Source: Albugo candida
Taxonomy: Eukaryota > Oomycota > Peronosporomycetes > Albuginales > Albuginaceae
Length of the DNA: 64,000 nucleotides
Direction: 5' to 3'
Assembly: GCA_905220665.1 (NCBI GenBank)
Contig: CAJNAR010000176.1
Location: 248,001-312,000 of the forward strand
The number at the start of each line of letters is the position of its first letter. Within the stretch, counting starts at the first letter, position 1. Below, in pieces: positions 24,110 to 32,898 of this stretch. The position numbers and the translations under genes were made by a program. The notes under the pieces were generated by a model. It saw only the letters and a program-made list of their open reading frames with translations, was not told the origin of the DNA and ran no database searches.

Positions 24110-24420
24110 CGGCAGTGTGGGCAGCGGTTTGAGCCCACCCAAGCAATAAACTTGGAAAATATCTGCCTCACTAGTTTTGAGGTCAGACTTAAGTGATATT
24201 CATACGGTCAGGGACTCATGATAGGATAAAGAAGGTACTTGAAAAACCAGATAAACAGTGCAATGAAATCTTTGACAATCTAACTTGTACACTACTTTCG
24301 CTATTGGTGGAAATACGACTTTCGGTTCAACCACAACCTCGACTTTTCACCAATAAGCTCCCTCCCGTACCTAAGGGAAACTATACGCTTGCAATAGAAT
24401 CTGGTATACTTATAAGAAAT

Positions 24421-25522
24421 AAAGTCAAAAAGTGGTATTACGTATTACGTAATATCTCTGATCTTTCTGTCTGACACTGCTGAGGATACCTACCGCAGTC
24501 AATATGAAGTTAGACGACACGTTGTCTCTTTGTTTTGTATTAACAGTGTTGACTGCTCCGTTGTGTGAGCTTCGTTGAAGTCGTTCATCACTGTAGTTTG
24601 TAATTTCGTTCGAACGGCTCGGAAATCGTGCAAATGCGTCACATACTCAGGTTCCAATCACCTTACATACCGTAATGTTTGCCTGTTTCTCGTACGCGGG
24701 AGAAGAAGATGGCATTTGATCCTTTTCCATTTATTTTATCATAGCTTCAATACCCTAATGGTATTGTTTCTGGGCAATTACTTGGCTTTTTCGTTTGGGG
24801 CCCGTACCAAGTAGAGGTATACAAGCACCTCAAAATTGATTGTAAACTTTTCTTTTTCAGTTGTGAGCGAGCATTCAGATATCGGGAGTTTGGAATCTCG
24901 ATCGTTGACGTTCACCGCTTCAGTATTGTATCTCACTTTGGTATGACACACATTCAACGTCAATGAGTTTATACATTTGCTCTTTGCGATGAAGATAAAC
25001 TCTACGACTGATACCATCGCCTTGGAGAATATTAAAACCTAAGATGAAGATACTGCTATGTCTTTCGGTAAGACGATCAAATCTGTCGTTTGTATAATGT
25101 TATGAAACTTTCTTGTCGATAATGTCTTGGAAAGAAATGCAGGAAATTCACTATTCTCGAATTGACTTGAATCAATCTACAACTCAGGCTTATCCCGTTG
25201 TAGAACGATAAAGTTTCATCAATCGGAAGCAGAGCGACATGGTATACTACAAGATCGGCTTTAGTGGCAAGATCGGCCGTACAGTACAGTGTGTGTTAGA
25301 AATGATCGATGTGACAGTACTCGTGCATTCAAAGAGAAACAAATGGATATTTGTTTTCAAAACTGTCTATCCAAGCCGTTCGTTATAGCTTTTTACTGGT
25401 GCATCTATCATCTATGCGCACGCAGGAACTAAAAAACGTGGAGTGAACGAGAAAAGGAACGATACCAAATTTCAGACAAGAAATTGGATAGTTGCGTGCG
25501 TTACGAATATACGAAATCGAAA
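24421..25522. other. No gene supported
   Basis: Short frames only. No repeat unit recognised between cassettes 1 and 2. Confidence 0.4.
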
Positions 25523-26164
25523 TTATGATTTTTCCTGCAAATTAATTATTTGCAAAAGCACAACTCCTCCATGCGTCCACATAGTTACAAAAGTATCGGA
25601 TGTGTAAGATGGATCCTCAATGATTTCAGCGATCTCGTTGAAATCGAAACATTTGTTGCCTTTCTCATTGTAGTGCGCTGCGTTAGTGAACCCAGGTATA
25701 CAATCCACAGCAGCCGGAGTTGGTTGGTTCGCTGGAATGAACAGGGCTTTAAATACCTGTGGACCAAATAAAAAGCACTCGCGTCCAGCGCTTAAGTAAC
25801 GCAAACATTGTAGTTTAGCGCTACAACCCTGTGAGTCGCATTCGCCATCTGCGAATTTTCCATCATCTATGAACGTGCTGAAGCCATTTCCTGGTCCATA
25901 CTGTACATTTTTGATGTTCACAGTGACGAAGAAACAATGCATAGCTCCGTTTTTCTCTGTTCCGGTAATGGCGTTGGCATTGGCGTCAAAAATTTCATCG
26001 TAAGGGCATTTTCACACATATAGAAATCTGATGCCAGTGCCGTCCGATCAAAAGTGCGGGCTTCGACGTTGAAGATCATTTAATTGGAATTAAAGACGAC
26101 CCTGGACGACATGGTATCGTGACGAAAAGATGAGAGAAATAAATAGGAAGCATCGCGTCGTCAT
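25523..26164 (-). pseudogene. Family A secreted-protein pseudogene (cassette 2)
   Basis: The ATG at 26164 opens a signal peptide (MTTRCFLFISLIFSSRYHVV). A stop follows almost at once, and the reading continues in another frame with a YMCENALTMKFL motif, which matches YICENAIQIKFL in the intact gene at 45423-46028. A second frame change near 25990 leads into a 139-codon open stretch with FGPGN-like YGPGNGFSTF and regularly spaced cysteines. The sequence was a secreted cysteine-rich protein; at least two breaks disable it. Repeat R lies directly upstream. Confidence 0.7.
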
Positions 26165-26369
26165 TTTGGTCGAAGTAACTTTGTGTGAGCATTGTGCGTG
26201 GTGGTTGAAGACATGCGATTTGTGAAAGTGAAGATGTTGGTTAAGAACATTAAATTCGTGACTCACAAATGTATAACACGTAGCGATAACTGAGAACGTA
26301 CGTAAACAGTATGGAGCATGCTCGCGCGAATATTGCTTGAATATAATATCATCAAGTGATTCTATTTCA

Positions 26370-27430
26370 AAACTTTGTCAAGTCGTTATTTTATTACATG
26401 CAATTACAACACGCTACGAAATGGTACAATGCGTAGAAAGGTTTGGATTAAGAATATGCGAATGTTTACTCTTTTTAAGAGGGACACGCACGTTATTGGG
26501 TTTGTGACGGGCACGCATTTCTACCGTGCACAATATGGCTTACATGCTCAGTACAGTGTAATAGGAAGTATCGTGTGCCTTCTTTTCAGTTGTGAAGGGC
26601 AGTAATACATGTATGTAATATTACATATATGCATAAAGTATTCGATTGATACGTTGCTCCCTGTTTCCTTTCATCGTAAAAGAAGAAAAGGTATGTTAAA
26701 AGAGAAACGTTGAAAGCCTAACGTATTTGTGACGAGGAGGAGATGATATCGCCGATGATTTTCCATGTACCAAGTGTTGACAGTATTTTAAAAATGCTTT
26801 TGTTGGTCTAGAGGTAGAAGTGAAAGGAACTACATTTGGCATTAACCTTCTTTGTCGACACGACTACATGCAGGTGCAACGGCAATACAAATTTGACTAT
26901 GTCACATTTCACAGGACGTCCGTCTGGTCCCACATGGTCACCGTACCTTCTCATCCCATCTGTCGTGTTGTCATCAAACAGCCGTTCAGGTGAGGTATGA
27001 TTTATGTATAATCTTGAATGAAAATATTCCTGGAATGGGTCGTGCAGTTGATACTCAAACCCTTGACGACCTGTTAGAAAGACGATCTCTTCTAACACCA
27101 AGTAGTAGAACGATGATAAGTAAACTATGAAAGCGCAATTGAAGTAGGAGAAAGCTCTACTGTTTCTTTCTACTACGTTTGTACTTGACGCTATTAAGTA
27201 TACACTCGTACCCAGCAGATTCTGTTAGCTTCTTGAAAAACAGATACAATGCCGGAGCCCTAATTCTATACAGTATCCTAATTGTCTGATTAGATGCGTC
27301 ATAATATCAATTCATGTTTGATGAAAGACGGCTTAAAATCAAAACCAATCCGGATAAGATGACATGAAATGTCTAACGTCGAGGTATACAAGCTATACAT
27401 CATCGAATGTATAGCAAGCTATTCCTCTTG
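26370..27430 (-). repeat. Intergenic repeat R, copy 2 (with an insertion)
   Basis: Blocks at about 26455-26680 (GCGAATGTTTA, CACAATATGGCTTA, TATTACATATATGCATA, TTGCTCCCT) and 27095-27180 (ACCAAGTAGTAGAACGATGATAAG, GGAGAAAGCTCT) match copy 1 and copy 3. Between them about 315 bp are extra, flanked by TACCAAGT and CACCAAGT. The part at 27260-27400 matches 23490-23600. Confidence 0.7.
26780..27095 (-). other. Insertion of unknown origin within repeat R copy 2
   Basis: Copies 1 and 3 of R run directly from CCATG-ACC/TCC to TAGAACGA, but here about 315 bp intervene, bordered by two copies of ACCAAGT. The insert holds a 97-codon minus-strand frame (27101-26808) with no recognisable motif. No inverted repeats or A-tail were seen, so its class is undetermined. 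Confidence 0.45.
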
Positions 27431-27705
27431 CCGTCGAACGCCTTATTTGCAGACACATAATTGACTACGTTTCGATGAAGTGTAAAGGTAGCGGACAATG
27501 AGTAGTAACAGAGCCACTATTTCGGCCTGAGCGAAATTGCAATCCGCAATTGATTCAAGTACAAGGGAAATGATGATACAGGGATACATCAAAGTCGAGT
27601 AAGATTTGTGAAGGAAATTGGATATGTGGAGACTCAAAAAGATAGAAACAATGGAAAAAAAATTTGCAGGCAAACGAATTCGATTACACAACTACAACAC
27701 GTCAC

Positions 27706-28365
27706 TCAAACCACGGGTCCGAATTCTCCAACACCTGAAAGGGAACCCGTGGAATGATAGGCTGCGATCACTTTGCGGTAGCATTTACATAGTTTTGTGT
27801 TCGCATTATAAGTGAAAAACGGCCATTGCTTGGTGCTGCTTCCAGCTCCACCCGAGCTGCATGTACATAGTCGCACATATGGAGCTGGAAAAAGACGGGT
27901 GTCCTCATCATAGGCAAAAAACGCAATGTCAATGAGATATTCTTGTTGTCGTGTACAGAGATAATCCTCTTTGATGTCAAAAAGAAGTGACGAGGTTAAG
28001 CATTGTCCAAAATTGTAACATCCAACATCCCTGCAACATCCCTCGGTGAAGCAAGAAAAACCTGTCGAACAGGCGGGGTCATCCACTGTGGAAACCACGT
28101 AACCAGGACCGAATTTGGTATTCTTGAGTTGTTTTTCATCCGCTAGTCCGATAGTACAGGTGTGATTATCTGCAATGTAATATTAATTTACTCCGAACAC
28201 GCCAGAGTCGATAAAGCTATCACACAAACTTAGCGATTCCACTTGCAAAGTAAGCAAAAACGTATAGTCTGAGAGTTGCTTGGAAAGGTATCGTTTCAAT
28301 AAAGCCGAAGCGTTGTCCGTGAGCGCAAGGAAAAGAAGGATGATATGGAATGATTGGCCGACCAT
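27706..28365 (-). pseudogene. Family A secreted-protein gene with one in-frame stop (cassette 3)
   Basis: From the ATG at 28365 (signal peptide MVGQSFHIILLFLALTDNASA) the frame runs to 27706 with a single interruption, a TAA at 28185-28183. The portion after it carries FGPGYVVSTVDD, which aligns with YGPGNGFSTFIDD of the 25.5-kb locus, and then a cysteine-rich region (SCFTEGCCRDVGCYNFGQC). An intron removing the stop is conceivable because the sequence TTGCAG lies just after it, but no good donor was found. It is therefore either a one-stop pseudogene or a spliced gene. The sequence is less decayed than the cassette 2 copy. Confidence 0.65.
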
Positions 28366-28559
28366 TGTGATTGTTGTTGCTCTTGGAAAATGAGAGAACA
28401 ATCTTTGAAAACAATGAAAAATTGGTGAACATAGAGAGAGTGTAACTCGATAAAGTTTATGGTATGGAGCACTGAATTTGAGGCTTACAACTCAATTACA
28501 AATTACGAACTATGAAGCCATTTTGCCCGACTTTTACCGCAGCATACTTTAATCAAGTG

Positions 28560-28985
28560 ACCATGACACCATGCTCTTTTCAGATCAGATTCATCGTATA
28601 GAAGCGTCCAAGAAAGGATGCGATATAAAATATTGGTAGCTTTGTTATTGCATAAGGTTTAGCACGCACTTTGTTGGTATTTATTTCAATCGCACACAAT
28701 ATGGCTTTTCGTGCCAAAGTACTGAGAATCCGATGCGACATTTTGCCTTTTTTTTATGGAGTTGAATAGTGAGTAGATATTACATATATATGCATAGGTT
28801 TTGGATAAGTTACAATTTGCATCCTTTTCGTACTCCAAGCGTTTTGTGATTGTGGCGTGGCGAAGAGAGGGAGCCACATTCCCCAATTGATTTCCATGTA
28901 TCCATTCGTAGAACGATCAAAATAAGTGATGAAAGCGTAAGAGATGTTGTACGGTATCAAAGGAGGAGAAGGCTTTCGTTCAGTG
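28560..28985 (-). repeat. Intergenic repeat R, copy 3
   Basis: It shares CGCACACAATATGGCTT, ATATTACATATATATGCATA, the TTCCATGTA-CC block and TAGAACGATCAAAATAAG...TGAAAGCG...GGAGAAGGCT with the other copies. It lies between the family A gene (27.7-28.4 kb) and the family B gene (29.3-30.2 kb) and would contain the promoter of the former. Confidence 0.7.
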
Positions 28986-29312
28986 ATGACGTCAGCATAT
29001 CATAAGTATCATTTAATTATAATTTAAGTCATGTACGATTCTACCTATCTGCTTCAGTAGAGATGCGGGTCGAAGGTAAGTGCAGACTTGCTGCTTGAGC
29101 AAACGCAGTGATGTTTCCTTATGTAGTGTTTGTTTTTGGTGTAAGCCTTTAGAGAATGTATTGTACTCATTTACAGGTCAAAGTATGGGAAGAAAAGCTT
29201 ATTCATGGAATATAAATCAGACACACTATTCTAGAACTAACATAACCGATGCAAAGAGAGCTTCTCGGGTCAGTTAGTAAGCTCGTATCAAGTGTAACCA
29301 TGGCAGTCCTAT

Positions 29313-30203
29313 TCAGGAAGAGGATTGGTTAAAATTGTCATTATCTTGACGAATCGCCGCACGAAAAGATCCACCGACTCGATACAAATTAACTTTTGCA
29401 TTGGCCAAAACATCGCTTCCAATTATCCACGCATTATTTCCATCATACCTCGTAAATTTTATATTGCTTTCGCTATTGATAGAAATCGTTTCTTTATGAG
29501 AAAACTTTACTTCTGACCAAGCAGCATTATTCTTAATCAACTTGGTCCATTCCTCTGTCCGTGGGTGGTAGGTATTTTGCCGACGTTTAGATGAATGATC
29601 TCCAGGAATACTCAGAGCAAGGATTTCCGGGTAGTAAATGCCTTTAACACTTGGATCGAAAATTACAAAAGGAGCCGGTACTGCCATCAATTCTTTATCC
29701 TCCCTCAAAATTTTTACGCTAAAGAACATAATTTTCCACGACGACAGTTTTGGCTCCAAGGGATACATGCTTGTTTCAATACACGCGCGTTGATTCGATA
29801 TGAGAACGGATTGCATATGATCGAACGTGACACAAAATGTATCTCCTTGCTGCCAAATGGTATTTTCCGGCGTGAGTAAGAATGTGGACTTATCTAATAA
29901 AATCTTGGGGTCTTTTCGACATAGGAATCGTAATGACTCGTCCTTGTGAGGAATGACAAGTTTATTTGTGAACAAAACGATTTCAAACTCTCCAGCGTTA
30001 AAGTCATCGCCGTTGTGGACATTGCATTCCACGTTGATGGGAGTTATATCTTTTGGTGCAGGATTCTTAGAACGTTTGCGATGGAGGAGTTTGTCGCTTG
30101 AATGTCGGTTGAAGGTTTCAGGAGTGTCGAAAGGATCGTTTCCCTTAACGACGTATCGAAGAATTTGGATGAGAAGTACGGAGTAAATGCGGTATATCTT
30201 CAT
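29313..30203 (-). CDS. Putative secreted protein, family B (296 aa; cassette 3)
   Basis: The start gives MKIYRIYSVLLIQILRYVVKG, a likely signal peptide. A basic stretch follows (HRKRSKNPAPK), then a soluble domain without membrane segments. It shares with the protein at 4983-5801 a LLTPEN motif in the middle, a hydrophobic strand with an F-DP motif, and a C-terminal NNAWIIG strand followed by a Y-R-x-G-G-x-F motif. I recognise no published domain. The frame is intact over 296 codons, and it has one paralogous remnant at 23.6-24.4 kb. It is the only complete member of the three-cassette series, which suggests it is still under selection. Role outside the cell, possibly in the host, is inferred only from the signal peptide. 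Confidence 0.78.
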   Translation of the reverse strand: MKIYRIYSVLLIQILRYVVKGNDPFDTPETFNRHSSDKLLHRKRSKNPAPKDITPINVECNVHNGDDFNAGEFEIVLFTNKLVIPHKDESLRFLCRKDPKILLDKSTFLLTPENTIWQQGDTFCVTFDHMQSVLISNQRACIETSMYPLEPKLSSWKIMFFSVKILREDKELMAVPAPFVIFDPSVKGIYYPEILALSIPGDHSSKRRQNTYHPRTEEWTKLIKNNAAWSEVKFSHKETISINSESNIKFTRYDGNNAWIIGSDVLANAKVNLYRVGGSFRAAIRQDNDNFNQSSS

Positions 30204-30769
30204 GAGTCGACTTCTTGGGAATAGGTCGAATTTGCTAATGGGAATGAGGATGCATCATGAGAATGCGGTCTAGATATGTGGATAGGGTCAAAATAACGGC
30301 AAATAACGGCAATTAACGACTTTCACATTCCCAGTCATTGTATTGATGGAAACGTATGCGTCGTCGTAGTACTTCAACACAAGCTCAAGCCTTTATCAGT
30401 GATGCAAGTTGGTACGTGATAGCACGCATCCACAACGGCTCAGAAAATCCAGGTTCAAACGGTTAGTTGAACGGACTGACTAATGACACTTCAACTGTTT
30501 TGTTAAGCCAAGTAGTATGCATTCCCTCATTATAGAATGGTACACGAGGAAAGATCCGCACGTTTGCAATTCATAAAAAGTGCTATTCCAAGACGAATGT
30601 TACCATTCTAGAAATTTTCATCGGCACGTCAACTTTACCCAAAGTTTGACCGAGGCGTAGGAGCCGTATTTGAAGTGGTGAAACTCAAATAAAATATAAA
30701 ATGATTTCATTACGATAGCTTATACGTGTACATTGGAGTAACTAGTAGACATAATTTCATAGCAGGGAC
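30204..30769. other. Intergenic boundary between repeat compartment and core island
   Basis: Contains a short tandem AATAACGGC / AATTAACG repeat at about 30290-30318. No gene seen. Confidence 0.5.
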
Positions 30770-31618
30770 TTAGGTCATGAGCATACGATTTTCTACCTTC
30801 AATTTGTCGGCGTTTCTATCCATAAAGTGCACGTCTAGTGATGGAAGGAATGTATCAACCCAGTCCAAAGGATCCACAGTAGGCTCTATCGGCTGATAGC
30901 GCAAGTTGTTCATGTGGCTGTACGTGAATTTAGGAAGCGGAGCGATCGGAAAAGGTTCCTCTTGATGTGTGCCACTCACATGATATGGATGATCATGTCT
31001 TGGGTGCACGTGTCCATAAAACGAGGTTGGTGCACTTTGCGAGGACTCTGGATACGTGTATATATCCATCTTCGTATACGGTCGTGGCGGCAAGGAGAAC
31101 GTTCGGAGGGGAATGGGGACCGGATAACGAGATGAATCGTTACGCTGTACGCTCCAGTCGACCTTATTTGGAGCCCTTAACAATCCTGATTTCAATTCTA
31201 TCGGATTGCGTTCACTGAGTGAGTTTGCTTCGAGAAGCTTTCTCGTGTGTGCTTTCATTTGTACCACCTTTTTTCGAGTGATGCGCCACGCCAATGTAGG
31301 ATCATCTCGGACGAAAAATTTGTTCGAGAATGTGCAAATAGTCGCTTTCGATTTTGTCCATTTTCGGAAATTAAAATAGTTCAATTGACGCTGGAAACTT
31401 GCGTATTTCCTGTGTTTGAAATACTTTGGGAGAATTAAATCGGTCATCATGTCCATATCGAGAATTTCAAACGCCTTTCCGTCAGGAGTCCACCGCATGA
31501 TATGTTTATTCTCATTATGTAATATGGTACGAAGAGATTTGAGGAACGGGGCGACTCCGGGTTCAAGTTTACTGACGAGAAGCCGAGATAAATCCGGTGA
31601 GTCATTACGGTTATACAT
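30770..31618 (-). CDS. Heat-shock-factor-type DNA-binding protein (282 aa)
   Basis: Residues about 23-120 form an HSF DNA-binding domain. It begins PFLKSLRTIL, then I-M-R-W-T-P-D-G-K-A-F, a LPKYFKHRKYASFQRQLNYF core (recognition helix with S-F-x-R-Q-L-N-x-Y-x-F) and the K/F-rich wing ending FVRDDP. HSF proteins bind inverted nGAAn repeats in the nucleus; oomycetes carry several of them. The short segment after the domain has no obvious HR-A/B leucine zipper, and the C-terminal half is proline-rich, so this may be a specialised regulator rather than the classical trimeric heat-shock activator. The ATG at 31618 is the first in frame. Upstream DNA has one GAATGTTC pair (31954-31961), which alone is not a full heat-shock element. 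Confidence 0.9.
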   Translation of the reverse strand: MYNRNDSPDLSRLLVSKLEPGVAPFLKSLRTILHNENKHIMRWTPDGKAFEILDMDMMTDLILPKYFKHRKYASFQRQLNYFNFRKWTKSKATICTFSNKFFVRDDPTLAWRITRKKVVQMKAHTRKLLEANSLSERNPIELKSGLLRAPNKVDWSVQRNDSSRYPVPIPLRTFSLPPRPYTKMDIYTYPESSQSAPTSFYGHVHPRHDHPYHVSGTHQEEPFPIAPLPKFTYSHMNNLRYQPIEPTVDPLDWVDTFLPSLDVHFMDRNADKLKVENRMLMT

Positions 31619-32396
31619 TGTGGGGTATACGAGTTCTTCTTGTTACGTGGCAAAATGATGAATACATTGAAGGAGGGTCTATCGATAATACAATCGTATG
31701 AATCGTGAGGGAATGTGGGGAGTGAAACCGGAAAAGTTGTGATGGGATTGGCTTATGTTTGTTCAATTGTACAAGATTCGGATTCTGATTGGTTAGAGTT
31801 ATATGGCTCCTCGTTGAATCAACCCACACAGATCGTTGGTTGTATCTTGCGCAACATCTCACTACGTTATAGAACGTGATATCCCACGCTGTTAACCTTA
31901 TTCGCGCGATGTTATAGCAGTACTAGGAGATATCTCAGCGGTTTACGCGTTGAGAATGTTCGTAAACAAGCTCATAATACGCAAAAGGTGAAGACAATCT
32001 TATTGCCAAGTATAATTCAAGTGAATATTACACAACTACCGGATCAAGTGGTTGCGTAAACACGATCACACAACAGAAAGGATGATGCGACACGCATGTA
32101 AGTGGTGCCCTAACCATACATGTAGCGTAAACGCAAGGATTTTATAAACTGGCTTTCGTCGCATCTTATGGCTCGACGCCACAAGAAAACTGGTTTTCAA
32201 AATCCGCCAATCACATGTTCGAAACTGATGTAAGATAAAGTATCCGATCACTACCTTCCTATTGGTTCCATCCTTTTTTATTTATATCGTTGGAATGGAA
32301 ACCGATCTCTGCTATGCGTAACGTATCTACAGACAAAAGCGTATTTATCGAGTGATCCGTTACAAATCGCAAGTGTGCGTGTTTTTCACAACAACG
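31619..32396. other. Divergent intergenic region between the HSF and PH genes
   Basis: About 780 bp separate the two outward-facing genes, so it should hold both promoters. Only the Inr/FPR-like site at 32397-32412 on the PH side is recognisable. Confidence 0.5.
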
Positions 32397-32412
32397 TCCA
32401 TTACATTTTTTC
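32397..32412 (+). promoter_or_regulatory. Oomycete Inr/FPR-like core promoter of the PH gene
   Basis: TCCATTACATTTTTTC combines an initiator-like YCATTAC with the flanking CATTTTT element and lies about 20 nt before the ATG. Confidence 0.45.
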
Positions 32413-32431
32413 TGTCATTGCTTTTTGGCTT

Positions 32432-32848
32432 ATGACAGCTCCTGTACCAATCGGCGGGTACCTCTATAAACTCAAGTCGCACGACACACTGTTATCTCCA
32501 CAATGGAATCGACGGTACTTTGCTTTGGAAGGCTCCAAATTGAAATATTACAATAAAGAAAACGCATCACAAGCTTCTAAAGTTATCGATCTGTTGAGTA
32601 TTGATTCCATTCGACGGTTCGAGACTGGCGATCACGGCGCTTACAGTTTTGTAATCAAAACACCAATGCGAAGTTACTTTTTACGTGCGGAATCAAAAGG
32701 TGATATGAAACGATGGGTACGCGGTCTTTCGGAGCAACAGGAACTTTGGAAAGAAGCGGCGACGAAAGGAAACGGCGATCAAGTGAAACGCAAGCCAAAG
32801 CATTACAGTGATCAGTATGCCGACCAAATACCGCGGGTGCGCGCCTAA
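32432..32848 (+). CDS. Small PH-domain protein (138 aa)
   Basis: I chose the ATG at 32432; an upstream GTG-opened extension would place a hydrophobic stretch in front of the domain and lies across the promoter motif. Residues about 6-105 are a pleckstrin-homology fold. They include GGYLYKLKS, W-N-R-R-Y-F-A-L-E-G-S-x-L-K-Y-Y, a Y-S-F-V-I-K-T strand and the closing helix with the invariant Trp (MKRWVRGLSEQ). PH domains usually bind phosphoinositides or proteins at membranes. The C-terminus is short and basic with no other domain. It converges with the HTH/UPRTase-like gene with only 50 bp between their stops. Confidence 0.88.
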   Translation: MTAPVPIGGYLYKLKSHDTLLSPQWNRRYFALEGSKLKYYNKENASQASKVIDLLSIDSIRRFETGDHGAYSFVIKTPMRSYFLRAESKGDMKRWVRGLSEQQELWKEAATKGNGDQVKRKPKHYSDQYADQIPRVRA

Positions 32849-32898
32849 GTACGGTCAAAATGACGGAACAGAGTGTATGCTATAATATAATAGGACCA

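Larger units (their letters stand above)
23700..24278 (+). mobile_element. tRNA-derived SINE-A (full copy, interrupted by SINE-B)
   Basis: A 17-bp target duplication, TCTAACTTGTACACTAC, flanks it (23683-23699 and 24279-24295). The head is tRNA-like, with A box CAGCTCAGTCGG (24047-24058) and B box AGTTCGATTCC (24099-24109). The body matches the copies at 2.1 kb and 57.0 kb and ends in GAAATCTTTGACAA. SINE-B sits inside the head. SINEs of this type rely on a partner LINE for movement; which one is unknown, as its tail does not match the LINE in this window. Confidence 0.88.
23600..24420 (-). pseudogene. Family B secreted-protein remnant, split by SINEs
   Basis: On the minus strand, 23683-23605 reads NTLANAKIRFF...CGAIR. 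This matches the C-terminus of the family B protein at 29313-30203 (DVLANAKVNLY...RAAIR). The alignment resumes at about 24293, where CTTTCGCTATTGRTRGAAAT is shared with 29466-29490, and fades by about 24420. Stops and frame changes are present. The 580 bp between are the two nested SINEs. It occupies the same place relative to repeat R as the intact family B gene does in cassette 3. Confidence 0.7.

Noticed and set aside
31954..31961. Heat-shock element upstream of the HSF gene (autoregulation)
   Set aside because: Only one GAA-TTC pair was found; a functional element needs at least three nGAAn units.
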